NCBI GenBank assembly: GCA_003152955.1
Contig: PMBQ01000300.1
Coordinates: 1 to 12,832, forward strand
Direction: 5' to 3'
DNA length: 12,832 nucleotides
Source of the DNA: Candidatus Bathyarchaeota archaeon
Lineage (GTDB): Archaea > Thermoproteota > Bathyarchaeia > 40CM-2-53-6 > FEN-987
Part shown: positions 6,525 through 12,832 of the stretch, one piece after another
How the letters are laid out: the number at the start of each line of letters is the position of its first letter
Numbering within the stretch: the first letter of the stretch is position 1
Position numbers and translations under genes: made by a program
The notes under the pieces: model-generated
Seen by the model: the letters and a program-made list of their open reading frames with translations, nothing else
Database searches by the model: none
What the model was told of the DNA's origin: nothing

Positions 6525-7811
6525 GTGCTTGACATGAAGTTCGTACGGGAAAATTTCGACCTCGTGAAGCAGAGTCTCCAACGGCGAGGTCAATTGGAGA
6601 AAGTGCAAAGTGTCGACCAACTGCTTGAGAACGATAGAATCTGGCGCAGTCTCCAAACTGAGGCCAACAGCCTCCGCAACCAGAGGAACAAACTCACTGA
6701 AGATATCGCTAAACAGCGGAGGCAAGGAGAAGACGCGTCTAAACTCGTGAAAGAAGCTGAACAGATACCTGACAAGATAAAGGAACTTGAAAAGAAAACA
6801 AGCGAATTGGAATCCTCTATCTCAGAAACGCTCATGAACTTACCCAATATCCTGCACGAAAGCGTACCGCTTGGAAAAGACGAGAGCGAGAACGTTGAAG
6901 TGAAGAAATGGGGCAACCCACCCGTTTTCGACTTCAAGCCACTGGACCACATTGACCTGGCAGCTCGACTTGGGCTGGTGGACTTGGAACGAGCCGCAAA
7001 GGTGGCGGGCGCCAGATTCTACTACTTAAGAGGCGACTTGGTGAAACTGAATTATGCTCTGCTGAAATTCGCAATGGATTTCATAGATGGGGAAGGGTAC
7101 AGACTAATTCAACCACCATACATGTTGAGAAGAGAAGCAATCGGAGGCGCAGTAGCTCTATCCGATTTCGAAGACGTAATCTACAAGATCGAGGGAGAAG
7201 ATCTATACCTCATTCCAACCGCAGAACACCCTCTATTAGCCCAACACATGGACGAGATACTCGACGGGAAAAAACTCCCACTGAGATATGGCGGGGTAAG
7301 CCCGTGCTTCAGGAAAGAGGCCGGCGCGCACGGCAGGGATACCAAAGGAATCTTTAGGATTCACCAATTCGAAAAGGTCGAGCAATTCGTATTCTCGAAA
7401 CCTGAACAGTCTTGGGAAGAGCACGAGAAACGGCTCGCCAACGCTGAGAAACTCTTCCAGATGCTCAAAATCCCATACCGCGTTGTGAACGTTTGCACGG
7501 GCGATCTTGGGACAGTGGCTGCCAAGAAATACGATCTAGAAGCATGGTTACCTGGTCAGGGGCAATATCGGGAAATCGTCTCATGTAGCAACTGCACAAC
7601 GTATCAGGCTGTCAGATCGAAAATCAGATTCAGGAACAAACCGGATGAACCCACAAAGTGGGTTCACACGCTCAACAGCACGCTGATCGCAACAGAGAGA
7701 GCTATCATAGCTATTATGGAGAACTACCAGAACAAGGATGGATCAATCACGATACCAGATGTCCTCCAACCGTACATGGGAGGAGCCGCCAAGATAGCTT
7801 CGGCTCTCTGA
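6525..7811 (+). CDS. serS: Seryl-tRNA synthetase (common class II type)
   Basis: Charges tRNA-Ser (and tRNA-Sec where present) with serine in the cytoplasm. The product is 428 residues from the GTG at 6525, which follows GAGGGGTGG at a good distance and gives the usual opening VLDMKFVRENFDLVKQ. A GTG three codons earlier lies inside that ribosome-binding site. In order there are an N-terminal coiled-coil tRNA-binding arm (about 30-107) with many charged heptads, then the class II core. Serine-binding loop TAEHPL is at about 232. Motif 2 is SPCFRKEAGAHGRDTKGIFR (about 259-278). SCSNCTTYQAVR is at about 353-364. Motif 3 is LNSTLIATERAIIAIMENYQ (about 383-402). The LNST variant is common in archaeal homologues, and this is not the aberrant methanogen-type enzyme. 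It appears complete and monocistronic. Confidence 0.97.
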   Translation: MLDMKFVRENFDLVKQSLQRRGQLEKVQSVDQLLENDRIWRSLQTEANSLRNQRNKLTEDIAKQRRQGEDASKLVKEAEQIPDKIKELEKKTSELESSISETLMNLPNILHESVPLGKDESENVEVKKWGNPPVFDFKPLDHIDLAARLGLVDLERAAKVAGARFYYLRGDLVKLNYALLKFAMDFIDGEGYRLIQPPYMLRREAIGGAVALSDFEDVIYKIEGEDLYLIPTAEHPLLAQHMDEILDGKKLPLRYGGVSPCFRKEAGAHGRDTKGIFRIHQFEKVEQFVFSKPEQSWEEHEKRLANAEKLFQMLKIPYRVVNVCTGDLGTVAAKKYDLEAWLPGQGQYREIVSCSNCTTYQAVRSKIRFRNKPDEPTKWVHTLNSTLIATERAIIAIMENYQNKDGSITIPDVLQPYMGGAAKIASAL

Positions 7812-7872
7812 GATAGAATTATTATCGGCTGATTCTCTCCAGCCTGAATGGGCTTCGATCTCTTTGAATCGT

Positions 7873-7895
7873 TCTTGAGCGTGTCTTTCTCAAGA
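7873..7895. repeat. Stem-loop downstream of serS
   Basis: TCTTGAG (7873-7879) pairs perfectly with CTCAAGA (7889-7895) across a nine-base, T-rich loop, about 60 bases after the serS stop. The 207-base gap between serS and the convergent methyltransferase gene holds no convincing open frame. The hairpin is the only structure I see there and may mark the end of the serS message, though no T-run follows. Confidence 0.3.
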
Positions 7896-8018
7896 GTCAC
7901 AGCAGTGCAAGTGTCTTTGGATCTTGTGATGAGTTGAGGAGATCGCCCAATTCTTCATTCAAAAGAACGCTGAAGAGTAAGACACCGCTGGAAAAAGCAG
8001 AAGAATTGTGTGTTTGAA

Positions 8019-8660
8019 CTAACTTCTTCCGGCCAAGACGACGATCATGCCGCCTAAAGCAAACTCCGTAATCTTCACATCGGTGAACCGTTTACTTAGG
8101 GAATTGACGAGTACTCGATTACGTCCGAGCGCTTGGTAGGTCGGAAAGATCATTCGCCATGGATTGCCATTAATGGCATCGGACATGGCCAAGCGAGCAA
8201 TAAGAGGCGTCAAATAATGAACATAAAATGAAATGAATGTTCGCTTGAAGCGATTCTCAGGTTTACCTAGATCCACGATTTCGAAGTATCCGTTCTGTTC
8301 ACTAGTCCGGTAGAATTCGTCGATTGCAATTTCCCGATCGCGAGCGTCACGGAATGCAAAAGCACTGACGATTCTTGAGAAGCACGTCTCTCGGAAAGGT
8401 AGCGCCTCAAATACTCCGCGGACCAGATGCAGACGGCCAGTGTTGGCGAATCCGAGTCTTCCTTTAGCAGCCCGCAAGAGGTCAGCCGACGCGTCTAAGC
8501 CTACTACAGTCACGTCAGTAGCTTCCTTCATGACTGTCTCGCTCATCGTTCCAGGTCCAATTCCTGCATCAAGAATCAGCATGCCATTCCGTAGCCTGAG
8601 CTCATGGACTGCATAATCGCGGACTCTCTGCGCGCGACCTAACGACACTCTCTCGTTCAC
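8019..8660 (-). CDS. UbiE/COQ5-type SAM-dependent methyltransferase
   Basis: Transfers a methyl group from S-adenosylmethionine; the UbiE/MenG branch acts on the quinone precursor ring, which is a possible but unproven role here. SAM motif I is ILDAGIGPGTMSETV. The acidic residue ending strand 2 is in VVGLDASADLLRAAK, and the later motif is FEALPFRETCFSRIVSAFAF. The C-terminal half has YVHYLTPLIARLAM and a FPTYQALG-like segment that recall UbiE proteins. The longest frame with a standard start begins at GTG 8658-8660, giving 213 residues. The reading frame, however, stays open and family-like upstream (PEYDLVNERVSLGR resembles the UbiE N-terminus), so the GTG is probably not the true start. 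It lies downstream of an HD-like gene and the ribonucleotide reductase on the same strand. Confidence 0.85.
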   Translation of the reverse strand: MNERVSLGRAQRVRDYAVHELRLRNGMLILDAGIGPGTMSETVMKEATDVTVVGLDASADLLRAAKGRLGFANTGRLHLVRGVFEALPFRETCFSRIVSAFAFRDARDREIAIDEFYRTSEQNGYFEIVDLGKPENRFKRTFISFYVHYLTPLIARLAMSDAINGNPWRMIFPTYQALGRNRVLVNSLSKRFTDVKITEFALGGMIVVLAGRS

Positions 8661-8803
8661 GAGGTCATATTCAGGGATTGTTCTCTCAATGGCTTGAATT
8701 ACTGACTTCCAGATGTCGTTTCCAAGGGACAGTGTTTCGAACCCACCTACGCTGTATGACTAAATTGTGAGGCTCGTCGTTGAGAGGTACTCTTTGAGCT
8801 CAT
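8661..8803 (-). other. Probable 5' end of the methyltransferase gene, split by a frameshift
   Basis: In the methyltransferase frame 33 codons before the GTG at 8660 are open (back to a TAG at 8760-8762). They encode FETLSLGNDIWKSVIQAIER and then TIPEYDLVNERVSLGR, with no ATG, GTG or TTG; the only near-start is CTG at 8730-8732. In the neighbouring frame an ATG at 8801-8803 lies one base after the stop of the upstream HD-like gene, an arrangement typical of coupled operon genes. It reads MSSKSTSQRRASQFSHTA before a TAG at 8747-8749. Joining the two needs one base added somewhere around 8747-8760. I infer that the real gene runs 8019-8803 with one missing base, either a mutation or a sequence error. 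Confidence 0.6.
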
Positions 8804-8804
8804 C

Positions 8805-9233
8805 TCAGCTTTTGTCCGTCTTAGCTCTAACGATCGCAAATGCCTCTCTACCGCTCAGCTTTGAGGGTTCTTCCCCAATAACCTCGCTGGTCATCAAACG
8901 TGGGCCACTCAAGATGTCTTCGTTTAGCTTGGCCTCGGAATAGTCGCCTAGGTGACAGACTAGTGCTTCAATAGTCATGGGTCTAATCGGTCCATATTGC
9001 TGACCGTGGCTTGCCGTGACAACATGTACTGCGTCCGATGGAAATCCTCGTCGAATTGACGTGTCAACAATGAGAAATGGGCAGCAGGCTGATCGGCTTC
9101 TAAGTCCAATCAGAGGAGCATTATGCGTTTTTTCGCTGTCAACGTGTAGGTAACTATTGTCCCATTCCTCAAAGGAAATTGGAGTCTCCGAGACGGAGCT
9201 TCTGCAGCTTAGGAGCAGGCGCCCCAGCTGCAT
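8805..9233 (-). CDS. HD-type hydrolase C-terminal-like fragment, N-terminus missing
   Basis: The frame ends at TGA 8805-8807. Starts exist only inside the ribonucleotide reductase gene: ATG 9231-9233 (143 residues) or ATG/GTG further upstream to 9290. The C-terminal part, from about VHVVTASHGQQYGPIRP, then TIEALVCHLGDYSEAKLNED, then SGREAFAIVRAK, resembles the second half of HD-superfamily metal-dependent phosphohydrolases, which hydrolyse phosphate esters or act on RNA ends. The SHG, EAL and CHLGD segments correspond to late metal-binding and helix motifs. The usual N-terminal histidine and the HD doublet are not present in the roughly 60 residues before it. Either the gene has lost its front half, or it is a divergent short protein. 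Its stop is one base from the probable methyltransferase ATG, which suggests translational coupling. The assignment is tentative. Confidence 0.5.
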   Translation of the reverse strand: MQLGRLLLSCRSSVSETPISFEEWDNSYLHVDSEKTHNAPLIGLRSRSACCPFLIVDTSIRRGFPSDAVHVVTASHGQQYGPIRPMTIEALVCHLGDYSEAKLNEDILSGPRLMTSEVIGEEPSKLSGREAFAIVRAKTDKS

Positions 9234-11788
9234 TCGGGGCAGATGTAGCAGCCCTCTTGGTATACGAGTGAGGTCTGGCATTGCGGGCACAGCTTGATCT
9301 GTTCTGCGCTGCCTTGGGACACGCCGACCAGTGGAACGGTCAGGAGTTTCGGCGCTTGTGAGTTTTCCTCGCTTGCAGAGCTATGATGCTCGCCTTTCTT
9401 TTCCTGTTTCTTACGAGATGCAACCAGCACTTGGCCTTGTATTGAAGTGTCCCTGAATACTGTCACATCTTTGCAGCCGAGTTTGTATGCTAGGAGATAC
9501 GATTCACGCATATCTGCCACCGTCGCGTTTGCAGGGAAATTATTGGTCTTCGAAATTGACGAATCGGTCCATCTCTGAAATGCTGCCAAGGCTCGTATGT
9601 GATCTTCTGGTCTGATGTCCATCGCAGTCACGTAAACTCTTTTCAGATCATCGGGGATGTAACTGACTCTCTGGATCGACCCAACGTGTTCGTTGATATC
9701 CCGCAGAAGATCGTCTCCGAATAGACCTTCCTCGGTCATGACGCGCTCGAAAACTGTGTCTATGTAGTAGAAGTTGCCGACTTTGACATTCTTCTCGTAG
9801 ACTAGCGAGTAGATGGGTTCGATTCCGCTACTGCAACCCGCTATCATCGATATGCTGCCTGTGGGTGCGATGACGGTGGTGTAGCCGTTCCGGATGCCAT
9901 GTTCCTTGATCATCTCGACCACCTTCCCCCATTCAAAATGCCATGATTTCCGGTCATGGAACCCTGAGAAAGGCAGTTTTCCTTCTGGGTAGAAGCTCTT
10001 GTTATAGTATGGCAAGGGGCCGCGTTCCTTCGCCAATTCAATGGAAGCAATTTTCGAGTGGTAGTTGATAAACTCCATTAGCTCCTCCATCATTTTTCGG
10101 CCTTCATCACTGTTGTAGGACGACCGTACCTCGAAAAGCAGGTCGGCCAATCCCATTACGCCCAGCCCTATCTTTCTGGTCGCCCTGGTCATCTGCTCGA
10201 TTGCTTTGAGAGGGAAGTTGTTCACATCGATTACGTTGTCTAGGAATCTAGAACCTAGGTGTACTGCTTCGCGGAGTCCTTCCCAATCATAAGTGACTTT
10301 CTCGTTGTCGTCGCGCTTCACGAACGCCCACACGTTGATGCTTCCCAGATTGCATGATTCATCTGGGTATAGTAGAACTTCGCCACATGGGTTCGTGGTC
10401 ACTATTGGTCCAAGGTGCTTGTAGAATGGATTGAACTCGTTAACGTGATCAAAGAAGATCACGCCTGGCTCAGCGCTTTCCCACGCTTGGTATACGATCA
10501 TGTCGAATAATAAGCGTGGATTGATTTCACGAACAACTTCTTTAGTCCGCGGATTCACAAGCGGATATGGTTTATTCTTGTTGTAGCAATCCCAGAAGTC
10601 CGGCATTATCAGCGCGGAGATGTTGAAGTTTTTCAGTGCCTTGTTGCCTTTCTTTGCGGTTATGAATTTCTCGATATCCGGATGATTGCTGTTCAGGATC
10701 CCCATATTGGCGCCACGTCTGATGCCCCCTTGCTTGATGACATCAGTCATAGTATCAAAGAGGGTCATGAAACTAATGGGGCCGGATGCTACGCCGGAAG
10801 TTGAGCTTACATAATCTCCTTCGGGTCTAAGCTTGGAGAAGTTGTAACCCATTCCTCCTCCAGCCTTGAAGACGACCGCTGTTTGCTTCAAGGTCTCCAT
10901 GATACTTTCGATCGAGTCTTCAATGTCCAAGACGAAGCATGCTGAACCCATGCCCAGAACATTTCCGAAGTTGGCGATAGCCGGAGTGTTCGGCATGAAT
11001 TTCTTCGAAACCATCAGATTGTAGAATGCGTCGATGGTTCTTTCATGCTTGCTGAAGTGACCTGTCCTAAGCATGTCTAGGAAACTGGACCAGGTGACTT
11101 TCATTGTTCCTTCGTTGCTGAAACGATCGTACATGCGTTTCAGTGCTTCAAGGTGGTATTGATTGAGCGTGTACTTGCCAACGGTCAGTTTTCCATGGTA
11201 TTGAATGTGGTCAAACGATTCAATCTGATGATTAGCTTGCTTCTTGCTGATGTCATAGATCTCGTTGTCATAGAGTAAGTCTGGAAGGGCAGCGTGTATG
11301 GCTATTCGTGTGAACAGTTGTTTGGGAGTTTCTATCAATTTTCCAGTTTCGTCTTTTTTCAGGTATCGTGCTTTCAATACTCTGAGTGCGTTGAGGTCGA
11401 ACATCTTGTCAACCTCGTCAATCGCCTCCTTTTCGAGGACTCTTTGTTTTTCCAGCCGGATTTCTGCTCGTTTTTGGCGGTATATGATGTAGGTTTTTGC
11501 CACCTTGGCCTGTCCGTTTTCGACAAGGACTTTCTCAACGACATCCTGTGCGTCTTCGACGGCAGGAATCGCTTCGTCTCCATATTTCTCCTCGAGGATT
11601 TCAACGACGCGAGCTGAAAGTGATTCTGCCAGCGTGTGGTCTCTGCTACCAGTTGCGACTATTGCACGATAGATTGCGCTCGTGATCTTCTCCCGGTCGA
11701 ACGGGACGATGCGTCCTTCACGTTTTCGAATTTGAGTAATCTTAATTGATGAATCCGAATTCATCGAAGCTTGAACGTGATCGACCAA
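9209..11788 (-). CDS. nrdJ: Adenosylcobalamin-dependent (class II) ribonucleoside-diphosphate reductase
   Basis: Reduces ribonucleotides to deoxyribonucleotides using a cobalamin-generated thiyl radical, supplying DNA precursors with or without oxygen. It has 859 residues from TTG 11788, or 851 from ATG 11764; I cannot decide between them. An ATP-cone allosteric domain spans about 15-110 (IRKREGRIVPFDREKITSAI). The barrel carries C284 (GSACF), then N466, C468 and E470 in NPCGE, and C479 (SCNLGS). C468 and C479 are eleven residues apart, as in known class II enzymes where the first carries the radical and the other pairs with the upstream cysteine. The APTGSISMIAGCSSGIEP phosphate-binding region is at about 641-658. 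After a polar linker (about 790-825) the tail has cysteines at 834, 837, 847, 850, 853 and 858, a zinc-ribbon-like redox end. No intein is seen. HD-like and methyltransferase genes follow. Confidence 0.96.
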   Translation of the reverse strand: MVDHVQASMNSDSSIKITQIRKREGRIVPFDREKITSAIYRAIVATGSRDHTLAESLSARVVEILEEKYGDEAIPAVEDAQDVVEKVLVENGQAKVAKTYIIYRQKRAEIRLEKQRVLEKEAIDEVDKMFDLNALRVLKARYLKKDETGKLIETPKQLFTRIAIHAALPDLLYDNEIYDISKKQANHQIESFDHIQYHGKLTVGKYTLNQYHLEALKRMYDRFSNEGTMKVTWSSFLDMLRTGHFSKHERTIDAFYNLMVSKKFMPNTPAIANFGNVLGMGSACFVLDIEDSIESIMETLKQTAVVFKAGGGMGYNFSKLRPEGDYVSSTSGVASGPISFMTLFDTMTDVIKQGGIRRGANMGILNSNHPDIEKFITAKKGNKALKNFNISALIMPDFWDCYNKNKPYPLVNPRTKEVVREINPRLLFDMIVYQAWESAEPGVIFFDHVNEFNPFYKHLGPIVTTNPCGEVLLYPDESCNLGSINVWAFVKRDDNEKVTYDWEGLREAVHLGSRFLDNVIDVNNFPLKAIEQMTRATRKIGLGVMGLADLLFEVRSSYNSDEGRKMMEELMEFINYHSKIASIELAKERGPLPYYNKSFYPEGKLPFSGFHDRKSWHFEWGKVVEMIKEHGIRNGYTTVIAPTGSISMIAGCSSGIEPIYSLVYEKNVKVGNFYYIDTVFERVMTEEGLFGDDLLRDINEHVGSIQRVSYIPDDLKRVYVTAMDIRPEDHIRALAAFQRWTDSSISKTNNFPANATVADMRESYLLAYKLGCKDVTVFRDTSIQGQVLVASRKKQEKKGEHHSSASEENSQAPKLLTVPLVGVSQGSAEQIKLCPQCQTSLVYQEGCYICPECSWGACS

Positions 11789-12031
11789 ACGATTTTTGCC
11801 TCACAGAAGATTGAGGAATCCTGTTGTCTCCCCTATGCACTTTAATAGTTTTCGACAGAATTGTATAAAATACTGTATCATTACGTCGAAGAAATGCATC
11901 ATCGTATTCAACGGCGTTCCCTAATCTTCTACTGGAAAACGAGCAGCGACCATGCGCAAGCACACAGTGAAACCGGAAAAGGCTTTTATTGGTTGGAAGT
12001 CCGGCCGCACTTCGCACAGCCTGTGTTCCAG
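11789..12031. other. Intergenic region between queC and nrdJ
   Basis: This 243-base stretch holds the nrdJ promoter candidates. Short frames on both strands (for example + 11861-12055 and - 11742-12017) have no recognisable motif, overlap real genes and look like shadows. I see no tRNA, riboswitch consensus or repeat in it. Confidence 0.5.
11864..11872 (-). promoter_or_regulatory. Candidate box A upstream of nrdJ
   Basis: The - strand reads TATTTTATA, a good archaeal TATA-box match, about 76 bases before the TTG start. A second A/T-rich stretch (ACTATTAAA, complement of about 11841-11849) is closer. Either could drive nrdJ. The + strand also reads TATAAAATA, but no convincing gene begins rightward from it. 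Confidence 0.4.
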
Positions 12032-12721
12032 CTATGCAGAATTCTCATGACTTAGCGGATCGGTCATAGCTGCAGCGGTAAATGCCTCTGACCTCATTCG
12101 ACAACCGCGACATTTCCCACATGGTGTCTTCGCGTTTTCGTAGCAGCTCCAGGTCAATTGTAGTGGGACCTTCAACTTTGCCGCCAGCCTGAGTACGTCT
12201 GTTTTGCTGAGCTCAATCAGTGGGTTCGCAATTTCAATGAATACGCCTTCACTGCCCGCTCTGGTCCCAGCCTTCACCAACTCATTCATGAGTTGGATGA
12301 AATTCTGTCGAGCGTCCGGGAGTTCCTTCGCGTCATCCGCATTCGAGCCGAAAATTATCCTGCCCGCGCCCAGGGTTTCAGCATAGGCCGCAGCAATGCC
12401 GTAGAATATGATATTCCGGGCAGGAACGTAGTCTGGTGAGACCGTACTTGAGCGGAGTGGACGGTATCGAATCTCGAGATCTTTGAAAAAGGGAAGGTAG
12501 ATGCTCAAGTGATCTTTCACCTGGGCTTCGGTTGCGAGTTTTCTTGCGGCTTCAGCCTCGCTATCATAAGTTTGTGTATAAATAATGTTCATGGTGTAGA
12601 TCTCATTGTACTCCTGTTTGGTCAGGTACAATGCAGCGGCCGAGTCTATTCCCCCTGACAGAAGAACTAGGGCTCTCGTCAACTCCAAACGCCTATGGGA
12701 GACATCAATCGCTCTTGCCAT
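12032..12721 (-). CDS. queC: 7-cyano-7-deazaguanine (preQ0) synthase
   Basis: Converts 7-carboxy-7-deazaguanine to preQ0 with ATP and ammonia. In archaea preQ0 is inserted at position 15 of tRNA and turned into archaeosine. The 229-residue protein has the PP-loop ATP pyrophosphatase motif LLSGGIDSAAAL (about 20-31) and the QueC segment DYVPARNIIFYGIAAAYAE (about 97-115). GSNADDAKELPDARQNFI is at about 125-142, followed by a four-cysteine zinc site: C193 (WSCY) plus C201, C204 and C207 in CGKCRGCRMR. The start is ATG 12719-12721, which places 16 residues before the usual ALVLLSGG opening. A TTG at residue 14 is an alternative, since many QueC proteins start close to that point. No strong ribosome-binding site is visible. 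It is transcribed toward nrdJ across a 243-base gap. Confidence 0.95.
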   Translation of the reverse strand: MARAIDVSHRRLELTRALVLLSGGIDSAAALYLTKQEYNEIYTMNIIYTQTYDSEAEAARKLATEAQVKDHLSIYLPFFKDLEIRYRPLRSSTVSPDYVPARNIIFYGIAAAYAETLGAGRIIFGSNADDAKELPDARQNFIQLMNELVKAGTRAGSEGVFIEIANPLIELSKTDVLRLAAKLKVPLQLTWSCYENAKTPCGKCRGCRMRSEAFTAAAMTDPLSHENSA

Positions 12722-12754
12722 TTCATCATTTTGGAACTTGCGAGTTCGTCGTCT

Positions 12755-12832
12755 TCAGGCTTGGAACGCGTGCTTAAGTGTGCTACGTCTGTAGTCTCCT
12801 GCATGGTCAGCAGGTGATCTTTGGGCAATGAT
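12755..12832 (-). CDS. Possible 3' end of an unidentified gene at the window edge
   Basis: The - strand is open from the right window edge for about 25 codons (IIAQRSPADHAGDYRRSTLK, then HAFQA) to a TGA at 12755-12757, some 33 bases before queC. Another frame is also open across this edge and runs into queC, so either could be real. It is too short to name, and could equally be noncoding. Confidence 0.25.
   Translation of the reverse strand: MIAQRSPADHAGDYRRSTLKHAFQA

Noticed and set aside
8736..8756. GGTTCGAAAC on the - strand, resembling a tRNA T-loop
   Set aside because: No acceptor, D-arm or anticodon stem can be formed around it, and it lies in the methyltransferase 5' coding region.
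9209..11788. Possible intein in the ribonucleotide reductase
   Set aside because: The conserved regions run on without an insertion and the length fits a plain class II enzyme with ATP-cone and zinc-ribbon tail.
11742..12055. Short frames on both strands between nrdJ and queC
   Set aside because: They overlap the real gene ends, have no motifs and lack start signals.

Overview
The window looks like a chromosomal segment of an archaeon, possibly of the Nitrososphaerota/Bathyarchaeia side; the rank below domain is a guess. Four things point to archaea. A/T-rich box A-like promoter elements lie upstream of several starts. GTG and TTG starts are frequent and many genes lack a clear Shine-Dalgarno site. 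The seryl-tRNA synthetase has the 'LNST-IAT-R' form of class II motif 3. A QueC enzyme is present, which in archaea feeds archaeosine synthesis. No rRNA, tRNA, CRISPR array or insertion sequence was seen. Gene density is high and gaps are short.

Left part (1-3380): the 3' end of argH (argininosuccinate lyase, + strand) converges on a small one-helix membrane peptide gene on the - strand. Next come an unrecognised 175-aa protein (-), an MscS-type mechanosensitive channel (+) whose reading frame is broken twice by compensating single-base shifts, and a roughly seven-helix membrane protein of unknown function (+).

Middle (3515-7811): three - strand genes follow one another: an EamA/DMT transporter, an EthD-like small protein and a PaaI-like hotdog thioesterase. 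A second EamA transporter is divergent from the first and is followed by serS (+). The two transporters share a short intergenic region with an A/T-rich promoter candidate for each direction.

Right part (8019-12832): all genes are on the - strand. In transcription order they are the tail of an unidentified gene at the window edge, queC (preQ0 synthase), an adenosylcobalamin-dependent class II ribonucleotide reductase with ATP-cone and C-terminal cysteine-rich zinc ribbon, a short HD-hydrolase-like C-terminal remnant whose frame overlaps the end of the reductase gene, and a UbiE-type methyltransferase. The methyltransferase's natural ATG sits one base after the HD stop codon but is out of frame with the body of the gene.

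Most genes are housekeeping or common accessory families, and I found no convincing new multi-gene system. The most informative anomalies are the three single-base frame breaks (two in mscS, one in the methyltransferase), the N-terminally missing HD protein tucked behind the reductase, and a few small unexplained open frames and palindromes.
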